The notes: generated by a model from the letters alone, not told the origin. A DNA stretch of 64,000 bases from Fomes fomentarius (GCA_022606135.1 JABYQN010000003.1:1364001-1428000), one strand, 5' to 3'. Shown: positions 22,091 through 35,447, counted from the stretch's first letter. A program made the numbers and translations.

Positions 22091-24524
22091 TTATCCCAGG
22101 AAGCTCTCAAGCAAGACCTTGACACCCCACGCTCCAGGGTCGGGCACACGCTCCTCCTTGAGCCGATCACCCTCGACATAGGCACTGCGGCCCGCCTTCG
22201 CCTCCAAGTCCCGTGTCTTCAGCGCCGCATCGCCCGCAGCCTTCGCCGCGCCCGCGAAGTCCTCCCCGTTCGTCTTCGCAAGCGCATCAACGAACGCTGC
22301 AAGCGGGTCTACAAGCGTACGTGACGGCGGGCGCGCACGCGTGTACGTGTACAGCTTCGTGAGCGCAGATGAGAGTGCGGCGGACCACAGCTTGGGAGTG
22401 AGCGTTTGCGCGCCGGCGTGGTTGGCTTGCAGACCCTGCGCCAAGGCCGAGAAGAAGATTCTGCAAGCAGCTGTCAGGCCTCTTTGCACGCAGTGGAGAT
22501 CGACTAGTGATACACACGAGTAGAGGGCGCCGCTTGTCCCGCCCATCTCTTCCTCCGCGACCTTCGCAACAGCAATCACAGACCTAGTCACGTCTTCGCC
22601 GGAGATACGGCCATCCTGGACCGCCTTCAGCACCGCTGCGGATAGGGAAACAATCAGCATGGCACGCGCAACGCAATGACAAAGTCTAGAGAGGCACGCA
22701 CAGGCACCACCAGCCTTGAGCGTCAGCCCACAGTCACCGTCTCCGGCGATGTTGTCGTAACGCGTGATGTCCGGCTCAGCCTCCGCAAGTGCCTTGCACG
22801 CGCGCTCGACAGCGGCGTTGAACGCCTTCGGGTCCTCCGCACGGAGGACGGCAATATCGAGGGGCGCGGCCGCCTCCTTCTTCGCAGAAGTCGCGATCTT
22901 GTCCGTCGAGAGAGGCGGGACATTCGCAGCCCACTTCCATCCGGGTACGTTCGCCGGCTCATCAAGGAGCGAGAGCAGTAGGCTACTGTCTGGCGCGTCA
23001 CTCTCAGATCCGATGGGCAGAAGGAGAGTCGTGATCGAAAAACCGGGCATGTTGAGACTCGTCTGGACATGTCATACCGTAGCATGCAATCAGGATTCAG
23101 ACTGATCGAGAGAGCAGGATTGGAGCGTACCATAAAGGTCCCGGAGATCAACCGCTCAACCTTGACACCCTTCTTCTCCAGCGCACGCCGCGCCTCGCCC
23201 GCAACGCTTCCCAACTCAAGTTCGCTGGTACCGCCGAGGTTGTTCACCAAGAGCACGACACGGTCGCTGCCATCGTTCTTGAACGGCAAGAAAGAGCGCT
23301 CCGGGTCGGTGGTGACGGTAAGGAACTCAACGAGCTGCGGGAGCAGTTCGTTCAGTGGCGGGACTGGCGAAAGCCTACGGTGTCCGGGCTCGTTATGGAT
23401 GCCCATACCGATCTCAATCTCCGCTGGTCCGAGGTGAGACTCTCCCGCAGCGGTGCCGGGGACCTGAGGGCAGTTCCAGGTCAGACAGGCTGCATACACA
23501 AAGCCTACTGCAGGAACATACGTGACAGTGCTCCAGACCAACACCGATGGTGCCCACACGAGATGCGACCCATTGTGCAGTGTTGTAGACTTCGTCGAGG
23601 TTGGCTCCTCGCTTGGCCAGGGCACCGGCGATCTTGTAGACCAGGCAAGTTCCCGCAAGTCCTCTGTATAAAGCTTGGTTTTTTATATTGTTCTACGTGC
23701 AATTGGAAGGTGCGCGTACCTGCGACCGACGATCTTGCCCTGCGTTTTACCGACAGCGACATCGTCGCCAACAATTACAAACTTGACGCGGTCCGCTTTG
23801 TCAGGGTGCTGAGCAGCATACTGCTCCTTTGCGAGTCCAAAGTTCAGGATATCTCCCGTGTAGTTTCTAATGTATGGTTGAGAAGATGTATGACTTAGAG
23901 GCGCGCTGGGCTCACTTGACGATGATGACAGCCCTGAAGAGACGTCACGTCAGATTTGTGTGCTGATAACATAGAATCTACAGTTACCCACCCCTTATCG
24001 TTCTCTGTGAGATCAATACCACGCCGTACTTGGGCAGGGTTCGGGGAGGCAAAGATGCTGCCACAAACGGCAGCTATCTCGGCAGGAAGGTTTGAGAGAA
24101 TAGGATGCGCACAGAGTGTTCCATTGCTCACCGGTCAAGACGCCGTCGCCTTCGGGAATGTACATAAGTACGTACATCCTCAGGAGGAACTTTGCACTCA
24201 CCAACGAAGCCCGCGTGAGACGGTTCATGTCCGGAACCACCTCCGCAAATGAGGGCGACCTTGGAGCGATCGGGGGAAGCAACATAGACGACTGGTAGTC
24301 GCGATGCATGAGATTGCTTGCTTGCACCTTGCGGTTACTGGATCAAGGGGCTCACCCTTGTTCTCGACATCAAGACCCAACTGGGGGTTCAGGGACAACA
24401 GGCCCTGAAGGGAGTCGAGCACTAAAGTCTCGGGGTCGTTCAGAAAGTGCTTTGCTGCCGAGGGGTCAGATGATTGCGCTTTCTACGAAACAAGGCAAGA
24501 ATTGTGCTCACACTGAATGGACAT
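22091..24524 (-). CDS. DAK: Dihydroxyacetone kinase (glycerone kinase)
   Basis: ATP-dependent phosphorylation of dihydroxyacetone to DHAP in the cytosol, used in glycerol catabolism and detoxification. The K domain shows PETLVLDSLQGLLSLNPQLG, ALICGGGSGHEPSHAGFVG, VCGSIFASPNPAQVRRGI, VIIVKNYTGDILNFGLA, and VGLEHCHVPGTA, whose His forms the covalent hemiaminal with the substrate. SGTFMTSLNMPGFSITTLLL leads to the linker and the ATP-binding L domain: YDNIAGDGDCGLTLKAGGAA, EEMGGTSGALYS, ALAQGLQANHAGAQ and TRDLEAKAGRSAYVEGDRL, ending ESFLG. Two exons are only 18 nt each (24132-24149 and 23916-23933). The first exon is 13 nt (MSIQ); its acceptor at 24479-24480 is weak, so the exact N-terminus is uncertain. 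Confidence 0.95.
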
Positions 24525-24587
24525 GATCCGAAGGTTATGCAAGATGGCAGATGTAGAGGAGGAACAGCGAAAAGTGCGAGCGTGAGC

Positions 24588-24594
24588 TTATAAG
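24588..24594 (-). promoter_or_regulatory. TATA-like element of the DAK gene
   Basis: TATAAGC on the minus strand inside CTTATAAGC, about 65 bases before the ATG at 24524. Confidence 0.45.
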
Positions 24595-25100
24595 CGGGGG
24601 TCTGGGCGGGCTTCCCGAGAGGACAAGCGGGTGCATATGGCGTAGCCATTGGGGTCATAGTCAATTTGGAGGGACGTTCCTGTGACCGTGGAGAGATCGA
24701 TGAACGCCGTCCTCACCCAGCGGCCCGGTCAATGCTCTTGATGTCACGGACAGCCACCCGCGTCCTACTTAACGGATAATCACCAACGCCCGCCCTATCC
24801 CGACACCTTCGTATCAACCTCAATCTCAAGAACACAAGGGCAAAGAGTGCCTGCCCAGTGTAACGTACATAACATCCGGATCTGGAGCGAATGCAGAGAG
24901 ATCAAAAACGGAATTAGGTGCATAATGCGGTTATCTACGACATACTGCGCATTAGCAGACTCTTAGCTACCTACTGCCATTGTACAACACAGTCCGCTCT
25001 CCGACATGAATTCCCAGTCGCCATGCGTCCTCTGCGTCTTTTGCCACCGTCCCGGTCATTGCTCGAGCTCGTGTCATGTCATGCCTATCACGTTCTCCCC

Positions 25101-28100
25101 TCACCCCGAAGATGCACTCTCATTCTCATCTACTTCCGACTCCGCAGGCGTCATGTCGCCGTCCGAGCTGAATCTCGCCCTGCGCAGCCGCGTCGAATCC
25201 TCTTCCAGCAATGGGTAGTCAGGGTCTGAGAGCTCGGGCTGGAAGAACGGTCCATCCGTGTCCGTCTCGAGATCCGGCTCAGCCTCAACCGACGATGGCG
25301 ATCCATGGGATGAGGGACCCGGATACTCCGATTGCGAAGAAGTGAGTTGAATGTCGGCGAGCGATCCCGTTTGTAGCAACGGGTCGAAAGCAGACTCTTC
25401 GAACGACGGTGGAAGGTTCTCCAGCGGTGGTGGCGGCGAGCTAGGTGAAGAAGGAGCCATGGAGTTTGGGGTCGGCCACTCCAGGATGGTCGCAGCAGCG
25501 CTTCCTGCTGCTGAAGGATCTCCGCGAGAGAGCGAGCCTTCGCTCGGAGGGGTAGGGAGCTGGATGTCTTCATGTAGCGCGACGTCAATTGGCTCCTTTG
25601 GGCGTGCACGAGCATCTTCAATCTTCTCGTAGCTCTTCCCGCCGAGAGGACGGCTGGTCCGACGCCGATAGAAGAGCAGATACGCGTTTGCATTCTAGCA
25701 ACGGCCCATGTTAGCGAGATTGACGCCTCACACGAATATACCATCACTCACCACCGCAGCCTCCGCTCTGGACGACGTCACGTACGAGTCGTCGAAATGG
25801 TGCCACTTGCCGGTGAGATGGTTGAGCGCATACGCGCGGTAATGCCCGCCTCCCAAACCACCCAAATGCTCATCCACAGCGAACAAGTCATACACCAACG
25901 GCTCCTCCAGATCATTTAGTCCCAACGCTGCCACATCCACGCCCTGATTCTGTAGTCTCTTCCCAACGGTCCGCTCGCCAACCATCTCCGTCAGGTCCAG
26001 CCCCTCGATCGGGAATTCAACGAACGTATCGATCTTGTCCCTGAGCATCCGACTATTGCTGAACCGCTTTAGGTGCACGACTAGCACATCAGGCACTTTC
26101 CACAAGTCGAATCGTTTCGTCGCCTGCTGGTGCTTCTTGCAGCGCGGGCAGTACCACAGGTCGTCCTCGCCCAGCTTCTCCTCACGTGTGAACTCATCCA
26201 GACAGTCTTGTAGTGTGATACCCTTCTGCTTCTGGGTCGACAACACCTTGCGCGACGCCGCGAGCTCCGGGTGCACAAACTCGTCCCACTTGTCCCAGAG
26301 CGCGTACTCCCACCTCGAGCGCTCGTTACCGAAGTAGTACTCCTTCACTGGGTCATCGAACTCTAGGAAGAACACGTCGTCAGGGCGAAGGAGCACGCAG
26401 TCCTCGGCCGTGGACCGCTGCTCCCAGGTATCGAATCGGCCAGGGGCAGAGCCAAAGGAGTTGAATCCGACGCCGTACGGCTGGCTTCCCTTGTGGATAC
26501 GAATGCGGAAGAGGTCGCACTTGAAACCAACCCTACGGGGTACGCCATCATTCAACTCGACGTCCATATCCTCGTCCGCCTGCTGCACAACAGTCGCCTT
26601 CTCGTCGACGATATCTCCCTCTTCCGGAACAGGCTCCTCTTCGACGGTGACGACCTCGCCGTTCTCCTTGATCTCGGTGACGGATTCCTTCAGAGGTGGT
26701 CCTGGGATGGGAATATGGACAGTCTCCATCTCGTCCGCCTCACCGGCTTCCCAAGTGAACAGATCGCGCGCGTGCGCAGTCCATCGCCGCAGACGGTCCG
26801 CAACAGCGTCGTACATCGCTCCTGGATTCTTCGCCTGCTCCTGAGTTATTACCGCAATGAACGGGTAGCCGAATAGATTCGATCCGCGACTGTAGCTCGG
26901 GCGCGATGGATTGGTCTCGCTGGCGTACACGGGGATGATGAATGGATCTGAGGCTTGAGGCTTGTACGTCCGGCTCTGTTGGGAGTTGCACGGAAGCTCG
27001 AAGCAGAGAATGACGTCGTTGTCCGACATGTCTTCGCATGCAACAGTGTCGTCGAGATTCTTGTAGAAACGATGATTGAAGATCTCCAGAGTGAGCAACT
27101 GCACGGTGGGACAAAGTTCAATATGAAAACACGATGTCGGCGGTTATTTGACACGCACGTTATCTGGATCTGCGCCCATCCACCGTCCTAGGAGCTGACG
27201 AACTTGCTTGAAAGACGAATCACGGTTGACCTCAACGGGTACCTGTGATCTCGGTGAACACTGATACTCCACAGTTTTGTAGCTAGATGCGTACCCTGAC
27301 GTGGGATTTCTCTAGATCCCACGGGATGTAGTGTATTGTATGATACCACTTCCTCTGGACTGGAAGCGGTAGCGTGAGGTACATGAAAGGATCGAACGTG
27401 ATCGACACCTGGGGATTTGTTTAGCATATAGCTATATATCGCAGGAGTCTTGCTCTCTTACCTTTGCGCACTCCGGGCATACCAGTGTACTCTGATATTG
27501 ACCCTGGAACAAGTCCACAACGACACTGTCGTTCCGCTTCATATACCCTTCCCAGGATACATTCGCAAGCTCGACAAGCTCCTTGTCTCCTCCACCCTCC
27601 CAATCTGGTTTCTCTACATACGGCTTCTTGTGGACTCGATTTAGATCCTCATGCAAGCCATCCAACAGAAAGGCGACGAGCTCTTGCGAGTCGTGCTGCT
27701 GGTAGCCGCTGAACTGGGGCGCGAATCGCTGCAAGGTCTGCTTGAACTCGCGCGGTGTATACGACGACGCGCTCGATTCCCTATCCCATATGCGCATCAA
27801 GAGTGCACCGAACGCCTGGGCTATCAGTCCGTGCATGCCAAGAGGGTTGTCAGGGTTCAGTTCCTCCTGGTACACACCCGTGAGGAAGTAGTCCATGAGC
27901 TCCGGGGTGTGCACTAGGCACTGAAGAGCAGAGTTCATGAAGCAAGTGTTGCCCCTTCAACATTATGAGTCAGCATCGCAAGGCTGCGAACTGCATTGAA
28001 TACTGACATGTTCCCCAGACCCATGGTACCTGGATCGTGCTGGACCTTTGGGCGAGCGCTCGTCCCGGGCTTGCTCACAGACACTACCGTGCCAGATTTG

Positions 28101-29566
28101 AATGGTGACACAGCAGTCGTGCTGACCGTGGGCAATGTTTGTTGTTGCGTCTTGGAATGTATCTTGGAGAAGAAGTCTGTTCCCGAGCCGAACAGCGGTC
28201 CGGGCTGTGTTGGGGGTGGCGGAGGTGGAGGGGGTAATGTGGGAGTGCCATTCGCAGAAGGTTTGACGTCAGAGGCATTGACTAGCCATTCTTCCCTCTG
28301 CATAAACTCCACCACGAACTCCTCGCTCGAGTCAACCAGCTCGTCCTCCACATTGCTCTGATCGCTTTCTAACAGAGTTGCCCCGCAAGCCTTTAACATG
28401 TCTGCTGGGAACAAGAGCTCCTCGGACGATGCACTGGACGGTATTCTCCACACGCGATACTGGCTTGGGACGGTCTTCGACGTACAGACAGCCGCTGCAA
28501 ACGTCTTGCGCGCGTACGCAACGCTGTCGGTGGAAGATACTGTCACCGTCCTAGACTGGGTGTGCTGACCAGGGATCCTAGCGGGGGTTAGCAGATGAAC
28601 AGTGAACTTGGGCGGTCGAGTTTCCAGGGTGGCCTCCTTCAGGATGCCTCGCTCGATGACCCTTCTCTGTAACGGAAACTTCGGCGGGCCATACCTGCGA
28701 AAGAAGGACAACATGAGCTCTAAAATCTGGGACGGTGTGCGCGACCATGTCATGTCTCAGCAACTATAAGGACAAGCAAGAGGATTCCGGCTACACGCCA
28801 CAGAAACCACACTGCTTTGTCGTCGAGACATGCGTGCGGCATGTATACAACAACATATACACGACTGCACAACACATGGTTGGATGCATGCACTGTCAGC
28901 TGCACGCGAGGGTATGGGTGGCTGCAAAAGAGCCCGCGGGGTGATGCTTGACGCGTGCCGAATACTTCCAAGACGACGGGCGTAACGAACGTACCATTGC
29001 ACAAGCAACTTCCATACATCCTCAGGAACGAACTCGCAGTCGACGTGCTCGACCAAGGAACTCGTCACCTCTCCAGGAGCACCGCAAAGAGCAGTATTAT
29101 CCACCGGACCCACGTCTTTCTCCTCCACCCTGCCTTCCTTGTCTTCCTGGCCCGTCATCGCCTTCCTCCATCGATGATACCAGCGTCGCGAGACGATGTA
29201 CCACGTCTGCCCTACCGTCATTGGTCTCCGAACCGCCTCCTCCACATACTGCAACTTGCGGACAGGGGTCCATTCTAAGCCTGTGCTTGGGCCAGCAGGA
29301 GTGACGACGGGAGCCCCGGAGTCTTCCCCCTGCTCAGCCATATATGCGTCGATATCATTGTCGGTACTCGCGTCTGCGACTGAGGAGGGAGGAGCGGTCA
29401 AGTCATCAGAAAGCTGGACAGCCTGCGGGTCTTGCGAGGCCGCACGTTTTGGCGAAGAAGTGGAAGCCTCTGATTCCATAGATAGCGAGCGTTGTCTCTT
29501 GCGACTACTTGCCGGGTCGTGCGCGGTCAATGAGGGGGAGCTCGATGGAGATGGTGGCGTCAGCAT
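25101..29566 (-). CDS. UBP12: Ubiquitin carboxyl-terminal hydrolase, DUSP-USP type (UBP12/USP15-like)
   Basis: Cysteine protease that removes ubiquitin from proteins. After a Ser-rich start ([25 protein letters not shown]) comes a DUSP domain ([18 protein letters not shown] to [15 protein letters not shown]), a ubiquitin-like region and a poly-Pro linker. The USP core carries [16 protein letters not shown] (catalytic Cys, split by an intron inside the motif), [20 protein letters not shown], zinc pairs CPEC and [21 protein letters not shown], the His box [11 protein letters not shown] and [10 protein letters not shown] long acidic and charged insert sits between the two zinc pairs, as in USP4/11/15. 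The acidic Ser/Pro tail ends [13 protein letters not shown]. Start 29566 is preferred; another in-frame ATG lies at 29632. Confidence 0.93.
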
Positions 29567-29779
29567 AGCATTAGTGGGTTGTGGTAGAGAAGCAGAGGTG
29601 AAAACTGGCGATCCACTGCAGCCACAACACATAAGACGCGTATTCTCTAGAAGCGCCCATAGACGCCCATCCAGGACCAAAGTGCATTACTACAAGCCCT
29701 TCATGAGTTGAATGGCCATTCTAAGTATCGGAGCTGTGGTCGACGCGGAGGGTACAAAGCATCTATTGTCCCAAAAGAT

Positions 29780-32265
29780 TCATGCCTGCTCAACAAATCT
29801 TCTCACTACCCCAGCAAGCGCATTGTCCACGTCTGCCAACGTCGTTTCTTTCCGCGCGACCTCCAAGAACGCTTCACCGTCTACCGGACGCCCATTCGCG
29901 TTCTTACCAAGCCCACTCCTGCCTACGTGCCAATGCTGCGGGTTCTGGCCGCGGGAGAAGACTTCATGGATATCCAACCCACTGCATACATGCGATCGTC
30001 AGTTCCATGCGTCCAACTGCCATTATCTCCTAGCCTAGCCACGAACCTTCGAAGCAGCTGTTGTCCGTTGTACAAATGCTCTGAGCGAGAGTCGAAAGCA
30101 GTAGTAGACGCTGTAGTATACTCGTCTGTCGAGATGATCCACCTGTCCTTGGGCTGCAAGATCTTCACAGCCGAAGGGATCTGCTGGTCTCTCGACCTAA
30201 GACCAGACAATGAATTTCTGTCTGAATACATGCAGAGAGATAACATACTGTGATTCTGCTATGATCATTGCTTGGATGTCATCAATGAGAGCAACCGTCT
30301 CATCAGCGAGTTTGTCCAGGTCAAGTGTATGTGCTGTATCCACGACGATCGCAACTGTACAGTCACCTTGCTGATTTTCCATCAGTAACTAGCTCTGGAC
30401 CGTCACAGGTATCGCATACCGTCATATGGAGAACACGCTTTTTCTGGGTTGCGAGCACATCATCCGAGTGCGCCAGGTGTACACTGGAAGCCAGGAAAGA
30501 TCGTGATGTGCGAGGTGTTATCTCCACCTCCAATGGTGCTAATGGTGGCGGGGAATGCACGATATTCGGTATTGGGCCGGTTATATGTTCCCCTTGTCCC
30601 TCGTGGCGAGTAGCGACATCATCAACAGGGGACACGTTACCACCAGTGTTGAGACTACTCTGCGTGCTAGACTCCAACTGTGAGCTCTTCGACAGAGCAG
30701 ACGGAGCAGGGGAAGCTGCCCGCGTGTAGGAACCAATACTTTCTGTCGAAATTGCCTCGAGCAAAGACGCCGTGTCGACATCCGGGGCGGCTTTCTGCAC
30801 TAGATTCGGCCTTAACCCGTCCTCGTGCTCGGGGGTCTTGAGATCCTTTGGAGGCTCGACGACAGCTGCAAGACTTGCTGGTATGGACGACGGCGAGGAA
30901 GGAAGAGAGGGAGATGATTTAGCTGTGCCGGTACCTTTTCCAAAGGTCAGATACCCAGGCCAGCCCCACTTGACGTTCTTCATGTCCAGACCGAAGTTCA
31001 TACTCGGTATAGCAGGCATGATTGGCATGGACAGCGGCATGGCGAAGCCAGATTCGGTATGAGCGACCTTCCCATTGATGGGGCCCGCCAATTTGCCAGA
31101 TGGAATCGGTATCGTTACAGCTGAGGTAGCAGGGACAGGGGCTTGGTTTCGCGGGACCGGAGTTGCCGGCGGTGGAATTCGTGCAAGGACATATCGGACA
31201 AGAGCGGAAGGGTACCTCGGTGTGCGAGAGGGTATTACATAGGGTGGCATAAGAGCAAATGTCATCAGTTCGTTGGGGAGAGACGAGGCAAACTTGTCCA
31301 GAAGTGGTGTAAGCTTGCTGTGTAGCGGATGAAGGGGAATACCTGAATATGTAGGTAGCTAAGTATGCAGTGCACACGATAGTGGCGAGGTACTTACCGA
31401 GATGATTGCCAAAGTCGTCGTCCTCTATATCCCATTTCCAAGCCCACACGGTGAAGAACCGTTCCAATTGTAATTCCAACGCCTGCTGACCTAGGTTTGA
31501 TAACACAGAATTGAAGGATCCATGCAAAAGCTGAAAGAATGTCAGAATGTTCTGCGTCGTAGGAGGCCGACCGCGAGCCGCGAGCCTGCTACACAGCCAC
31601 TGACCTTGAATTCTTCGTAACCTCGCTGGAAGTGCATCCTTAAAGCGATGTCTGAGACAGAGCCGTCGTGATAATCGTAGGAGACTTTCGCAGCTGCAGA
31701 CAGTTGTTTCTCCTTCTCCTTCCCTTTGGACTTTCCCTTTACTTCCTTTGACTTGTTGGCTGTAGGTGGGGGCCGCGGGGTCTTAGCCACTTCGTAGCAC
31801 TAATGCATAGATTAGTGTGAGCGTAGGCTCCAGGACTGCAGTCAAGCATCGTCATGCCGCTACAACCGCTGGTACCCTGACTAATCTCACCCCAAAGGCA
31901 TGGGACTCACAGCATGCATCCAGAAATTCGGTTCTGGGGAAAACATGACCATCCGTCTCGCAGACGAGTGGACGGTCTCACATGGGACTCCCGCATTGAA
32001 GATCCTGGCGTGACCGACGGTGATAAGAAACGAGGCAAGAGACCTGGCCAACGACTACGTACACTCACTCTGAGAAGTTCACCAAAGCTTTCGCAAGGCC
32101 AACGTGCCTCAATATCCGGTCTCGGGAGACTGCATGCTCACGCGCGGTGTAGAAGAGAACGTGAGCCTGTTCTTCCGCATCCTCGTTGTCCGGGTCAATG
32201 ATAGCAGGCTTGAGAGTCGGATTGTATATGGTCAAGTAGAGCAGCGATGGCGGTATCCTGCTCAT
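29780..32265 (-). CDS. CCZ1: CCZ1, subunit of the Mon1-Ccz1 Rab7 exchange factor
   Basis: With Mon1, Ccz1 activates Ypt7/Rab7 on late endosomes, vacuoles and autophagosomes. The first longin domain is clear: MSRIPPSLLYLTIYNPTL, then EEQAHVLFYTAREHAVSRDR, ILRHVGLAKALVNFSE and MFSPEPNFWMHACYEVAKT. A Lys-rich insert (KSKEVKGKSKGKEKEKQ) follows, then LLHGSFNSVLSNLG and LERFFTVWAWKWD. A long Pro/Ser linker holds PSMNFGLDMKNVKWGWPGYL and the C-terminal longin region (GDCTVAIVVDTAHTLDLD, DRWIISTDEYTT), ending VVRRFVEQA. The start is the first ATG, 170 bases from the start of the divergent CCCH gene. Exon borders in the last third were set by frame only. Confidence 0.9.
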
Positions 32266-32435
32266 GAATACCAGATGTACGGCTCGTGTACGGCGGAGAG
32301 CAAGAGGTCTAAGAGGACTTTGACGCGGAGGCTGGGGCCGGCTGGCCTGTGTGGCTGACAGTGAATGCCAATGCGGTCACCATGCCATTACCTTATTGCG
32401 AAGTTCCCCACCTTACTAACCCTCCAACCACCATC
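32266..32435. promoter_or_regulatory. Compact bidirectional promoter, CCZ1 / CCCH gene
   Basis: 170 bases separate the two start codons of divergent genes. No TATA box is visible. Confidence 0.6.
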
Positions 32436-34082
32436 ATGAACACACCCTCGAGCTCCGCCGCCGCCCTCAAGCTCGAGATTGAACGTCTCAGAGGTTCGCA
32501 ATCTTTTGATCGTATGTGCTGCGAACTGACTGTCTCACAGGTGCGATAAACCGTCACAAATCTGGAGAACCCGTTCGTCCCACAGGTCCCACGTATCCTC
32601 CGACGCGTCCCCGCAACAATGTATATGTGAATCCAAACTACAAGCCTCCCTCAAGAACACATATTCCCCCCGTTCCTGCTACTCAAGTCCGATCCGCCCC
32701 TCCACCTGCCACAATAGCTCAAGATAAACGCGATGTTATCATAGATGGCGTTGCGTTCGAGTCCTCCGGTCGCTCGCTCGTTCGCAAAGATCGTAAGTAC
32801 CTATTTGACTTATGTGTGTGATGGGCGTGTCGGAGTTGTTGTTTTAGTGCGCTGGATCATAAGGCGGGACGGACAATCTGGGCATGTCGCCGGAGTCAGT
32901 GCCTGTCTCGGTCCGACCGCACAAAGTTGAGCCTCGTCGAAGGCAGTCTTCACCAATGGCACTCTTGGACTCCCAATGCACACGTTCCGACGTCATGGTC
33001 ACTGAGAATCATTCGTAGTGCCGAAACCCACCTCTAAACCAGCATCCACAAGTAACGCTTTGCCGTCATCTGCGCCCTATCCAGCCCACTCTGCCAATTA
33101 TGTCCGTAACAATGCCGGCGCTCTCGTAAATTCAAGTCGAACATACAAGCCCAAAGTTTCCAGCAGAGGACATACACATACAAGGGGTCGCGGCGGTCGC
33201 AACATGACCTTGGACAACACACGAAGGCCATATCAGTCCGTACCCTCGCTTTAGTGCCCCTCTCATAACACATTTACCCTTCTTCGCAGGTCGCGCCGTC
33301 TGAATCCTAAGAGAAAGTACTCCGACAAGCCTTGTCCACGGTTCACAACTACAGGTACGTCTCACAATTGGTGTAACAACCTTTCTCACATACGAGTCCG
33401 ATCCGACGTCTCGCGCTACACTAACACAGGTTCCTGCAACCGAGGCCTCACATGCATGTATCAGCACGATCCCTCAAAAATCGCCATCTGCTGGAACTTC
33501 CTTCAAGGCAACTGCCCACACTCAGCCGAGAAATGTGCTCTCTCACACGACCCGACGCCAGAACGCACGCCTCTTTGCGTGCACTTCGCCAACAATGGGC
33601 GATGCACACGTCCCAATTGTCCCTTCCCCCATGTCCACGTTGGGCCTCGAGAAGGCATATGCCGCGACTTCGCTGTGCTCGGCTATTGCGAAAAGGGTCT
33701 TGACTGCAACAAGCAGCACGTCCGGGAGTGCCCCGACTTCGCAGAGAAGGGCCAGTGCACAACCAAGGGATGCAAGCTTCCGCACGTCATCCGAGCCAAC
33801 CGCAACCGCAAAGCCCCTGTCTCTACAACCGGTGCAACTCCCACTGAGCACGCTTCTGGATCTGCTTCGTCTTCAGCTGGATCTGAGGTTGTAGGTAGAA
33901 CTGATGGTGCGTCCAGCTCTTCTCAGATCACAGCTGAAGATGGGCAGCTCGGGGACGAGTTCATCTCTCTCACTTTTCATGAGAGCGAAAGTGAAGAGAG
34001 CGATGAAGATGAGGAAAACGAGGATGGTGACGAAGATGAAGAGGGTCAGGAACCCCACAGCGACGAAGCAGAAGAGCAATAA
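32436..34082 (+). CDS. CCCH zinc-finger protein, ZC3H3-like
   Basis: Spliced plus-strand gene. The N-terminus is MNTPSSSAAALKLEIERLRG, a possible short coiled coil, followed by a basic, Pro- and Asn-rich low-complexity part with RGHTHTRGRGGRN. The C-terminal part carries five consecutive CCCH fingers: CPRFTTTGSCNRGLTCMYQH, CWNFLQGNCPHSAEKCALSH, CVHFANNGRCTRPNCPFPH, CRDFAVLGYCEKGLDCNKQH and CPDFAEKGQCTTKGCKLPH. The spacing fits ZC3H3, which binds RNA and couples 3' end processing to mRNA export. An acidic tail rich in Glu/Asp/Ser (ESESEESDEDEENEDGDEDE) ends the protein. The exact homologue is an inference; the finger array is seen directly. Confidence 0.92.
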
Positions 34083-34307
34083 TAACATGCATGTACCATC
34101 GACGTTCCTTGTTAGTCCCCACGTCCATATAGTTTACGTTTTGTCCTCCGTCTTATGCGACAATATACGATCTGTTACGCACTCATTCCTGTCTGAGGAC
34201 ATCTAGTGACCACATTCATGAGGGGTTGAAGCTAGATTACAATGGTGACATAGGACTGTCATGTTCATAGCGCGGAAGATACATATGCAAAGCATGTAAT
34301 GACGACT

Positions 34308-34890
34308 CTATGCCTCGGTGATTTCTCGTAGACGGCGGACGGTGCTAGAGGTGAGGTGAGGTGAGCAGCAACATTATAGGATACAGCCAAGACATACCTG
34401 CGGACAGTCGCGGCTGCTGTGGTCGAAACAGTCCATGCTCCACCGGCGATGACCTTCTTGCACGATGCGCACTTCCAGATCCCGACGGCGACGCGTTTTA
34501 CGGAGTCCTGCGATACGAATCCAATTCAATGACCACCCAATGTACTTGGAGTTGGCGCTGGAGTGACGAACCTTTCCGCAGAAGGTACAGGTGTAACGGG
34601 AATGTTGCGAAATTTCAATCTGGTTGAACATATCTACGTTTAGCACATGTCGACTGTACGGTGGTACTTGTTGCGAACGTACCTTTTTGATCTGCTTGCG
34701 CAGGGAAGCACCGTAACGCTATGCGTCCCACCGTCAGCATGTCAAGGAGACCTGAGACCCAACCCTCGCCCTCTTGATACTCACAGTCCCGTACTTGCCG
34801 GTGACGCCAACCTTACGGGTGCGCTTCGTCTGTCCACAAACCGGACCAGTCAGCACGTTAACAGCAGTTCGGAATGGAGAGACCCACCAT
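34308..34890 (-). CDS. RPL43: 60S ribosomal protein eL43 (L37a)
   Basis: Large-subunit ribosomal protein with a C4 zinc ribbon. Six exons (34888-34890, 34785-34829, 34683-34718, 34572-34619, 34398-34507, 34308-34344) close exactly to 92 residues, the universal length. Sequence: [76 protein letters not shown] and [15 protein letters not shown]. The zinc cysteines are CTFC and CASC. The first exon is just the ATG. Confidence 0.98.
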
Positions 34891-35447
34891 CTTGAGGTAA
34901 TATTGTCGAGGGCGTCGAGTAAGGCGGCGTGATTGGTGCTACTATGGTCGAGAGGTAGGCGTTTGACTAATCGAGGTAGAACTGTACAGTCTTTTCAGCC
35001 ACTGGCACTTACCTAAGCTGAGCGGAGTTTGCCGTGTTCAGGTGGCAGATAAAAGCGCCCATCAGCTCTCTTCCGTATTACTATTCGTCGGAAACAACGG
35101 TGGCACCGCGAACTTCAACCGCTGGCAGTGGAGGAGATCTAAGCACTGAGACAGACGTCGACAACAGCCCTGAAGCTTGGAGTTTGAAGGCGGAGGCTCT
35201 TGGGCTGCGTCTCTGACTGCACTTTGACTTGCTCAAACCACCCTGTGAGCTCCAATCATAGATTAAATATAGCGGTCGCTACTAGCTTCACGCGTCCCCC
35301 GAGTCGCCTCCGGACATCGCCCCAGAACCGGCACATTGACTATCGGCGTGGGCGGTACTGTAGAGCCCGAACGAACTCTACGTATCCAGTCCCAAGCTCT
35401 CTTCCAACCACCACCTCACAGAACATCATCGTCCGTACTCGTGTATC
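34891..35447. promoter_or_regulatory. Divergent upstream region, RPL43 / ADC-like gene
   Basis: 557 bases between divergent starts. It contains, at about 35169-35195, a short stretch resembling the 5' exon of the ADC-like gene (WSLKAE against WSAKAE). Confidence 0.45.
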
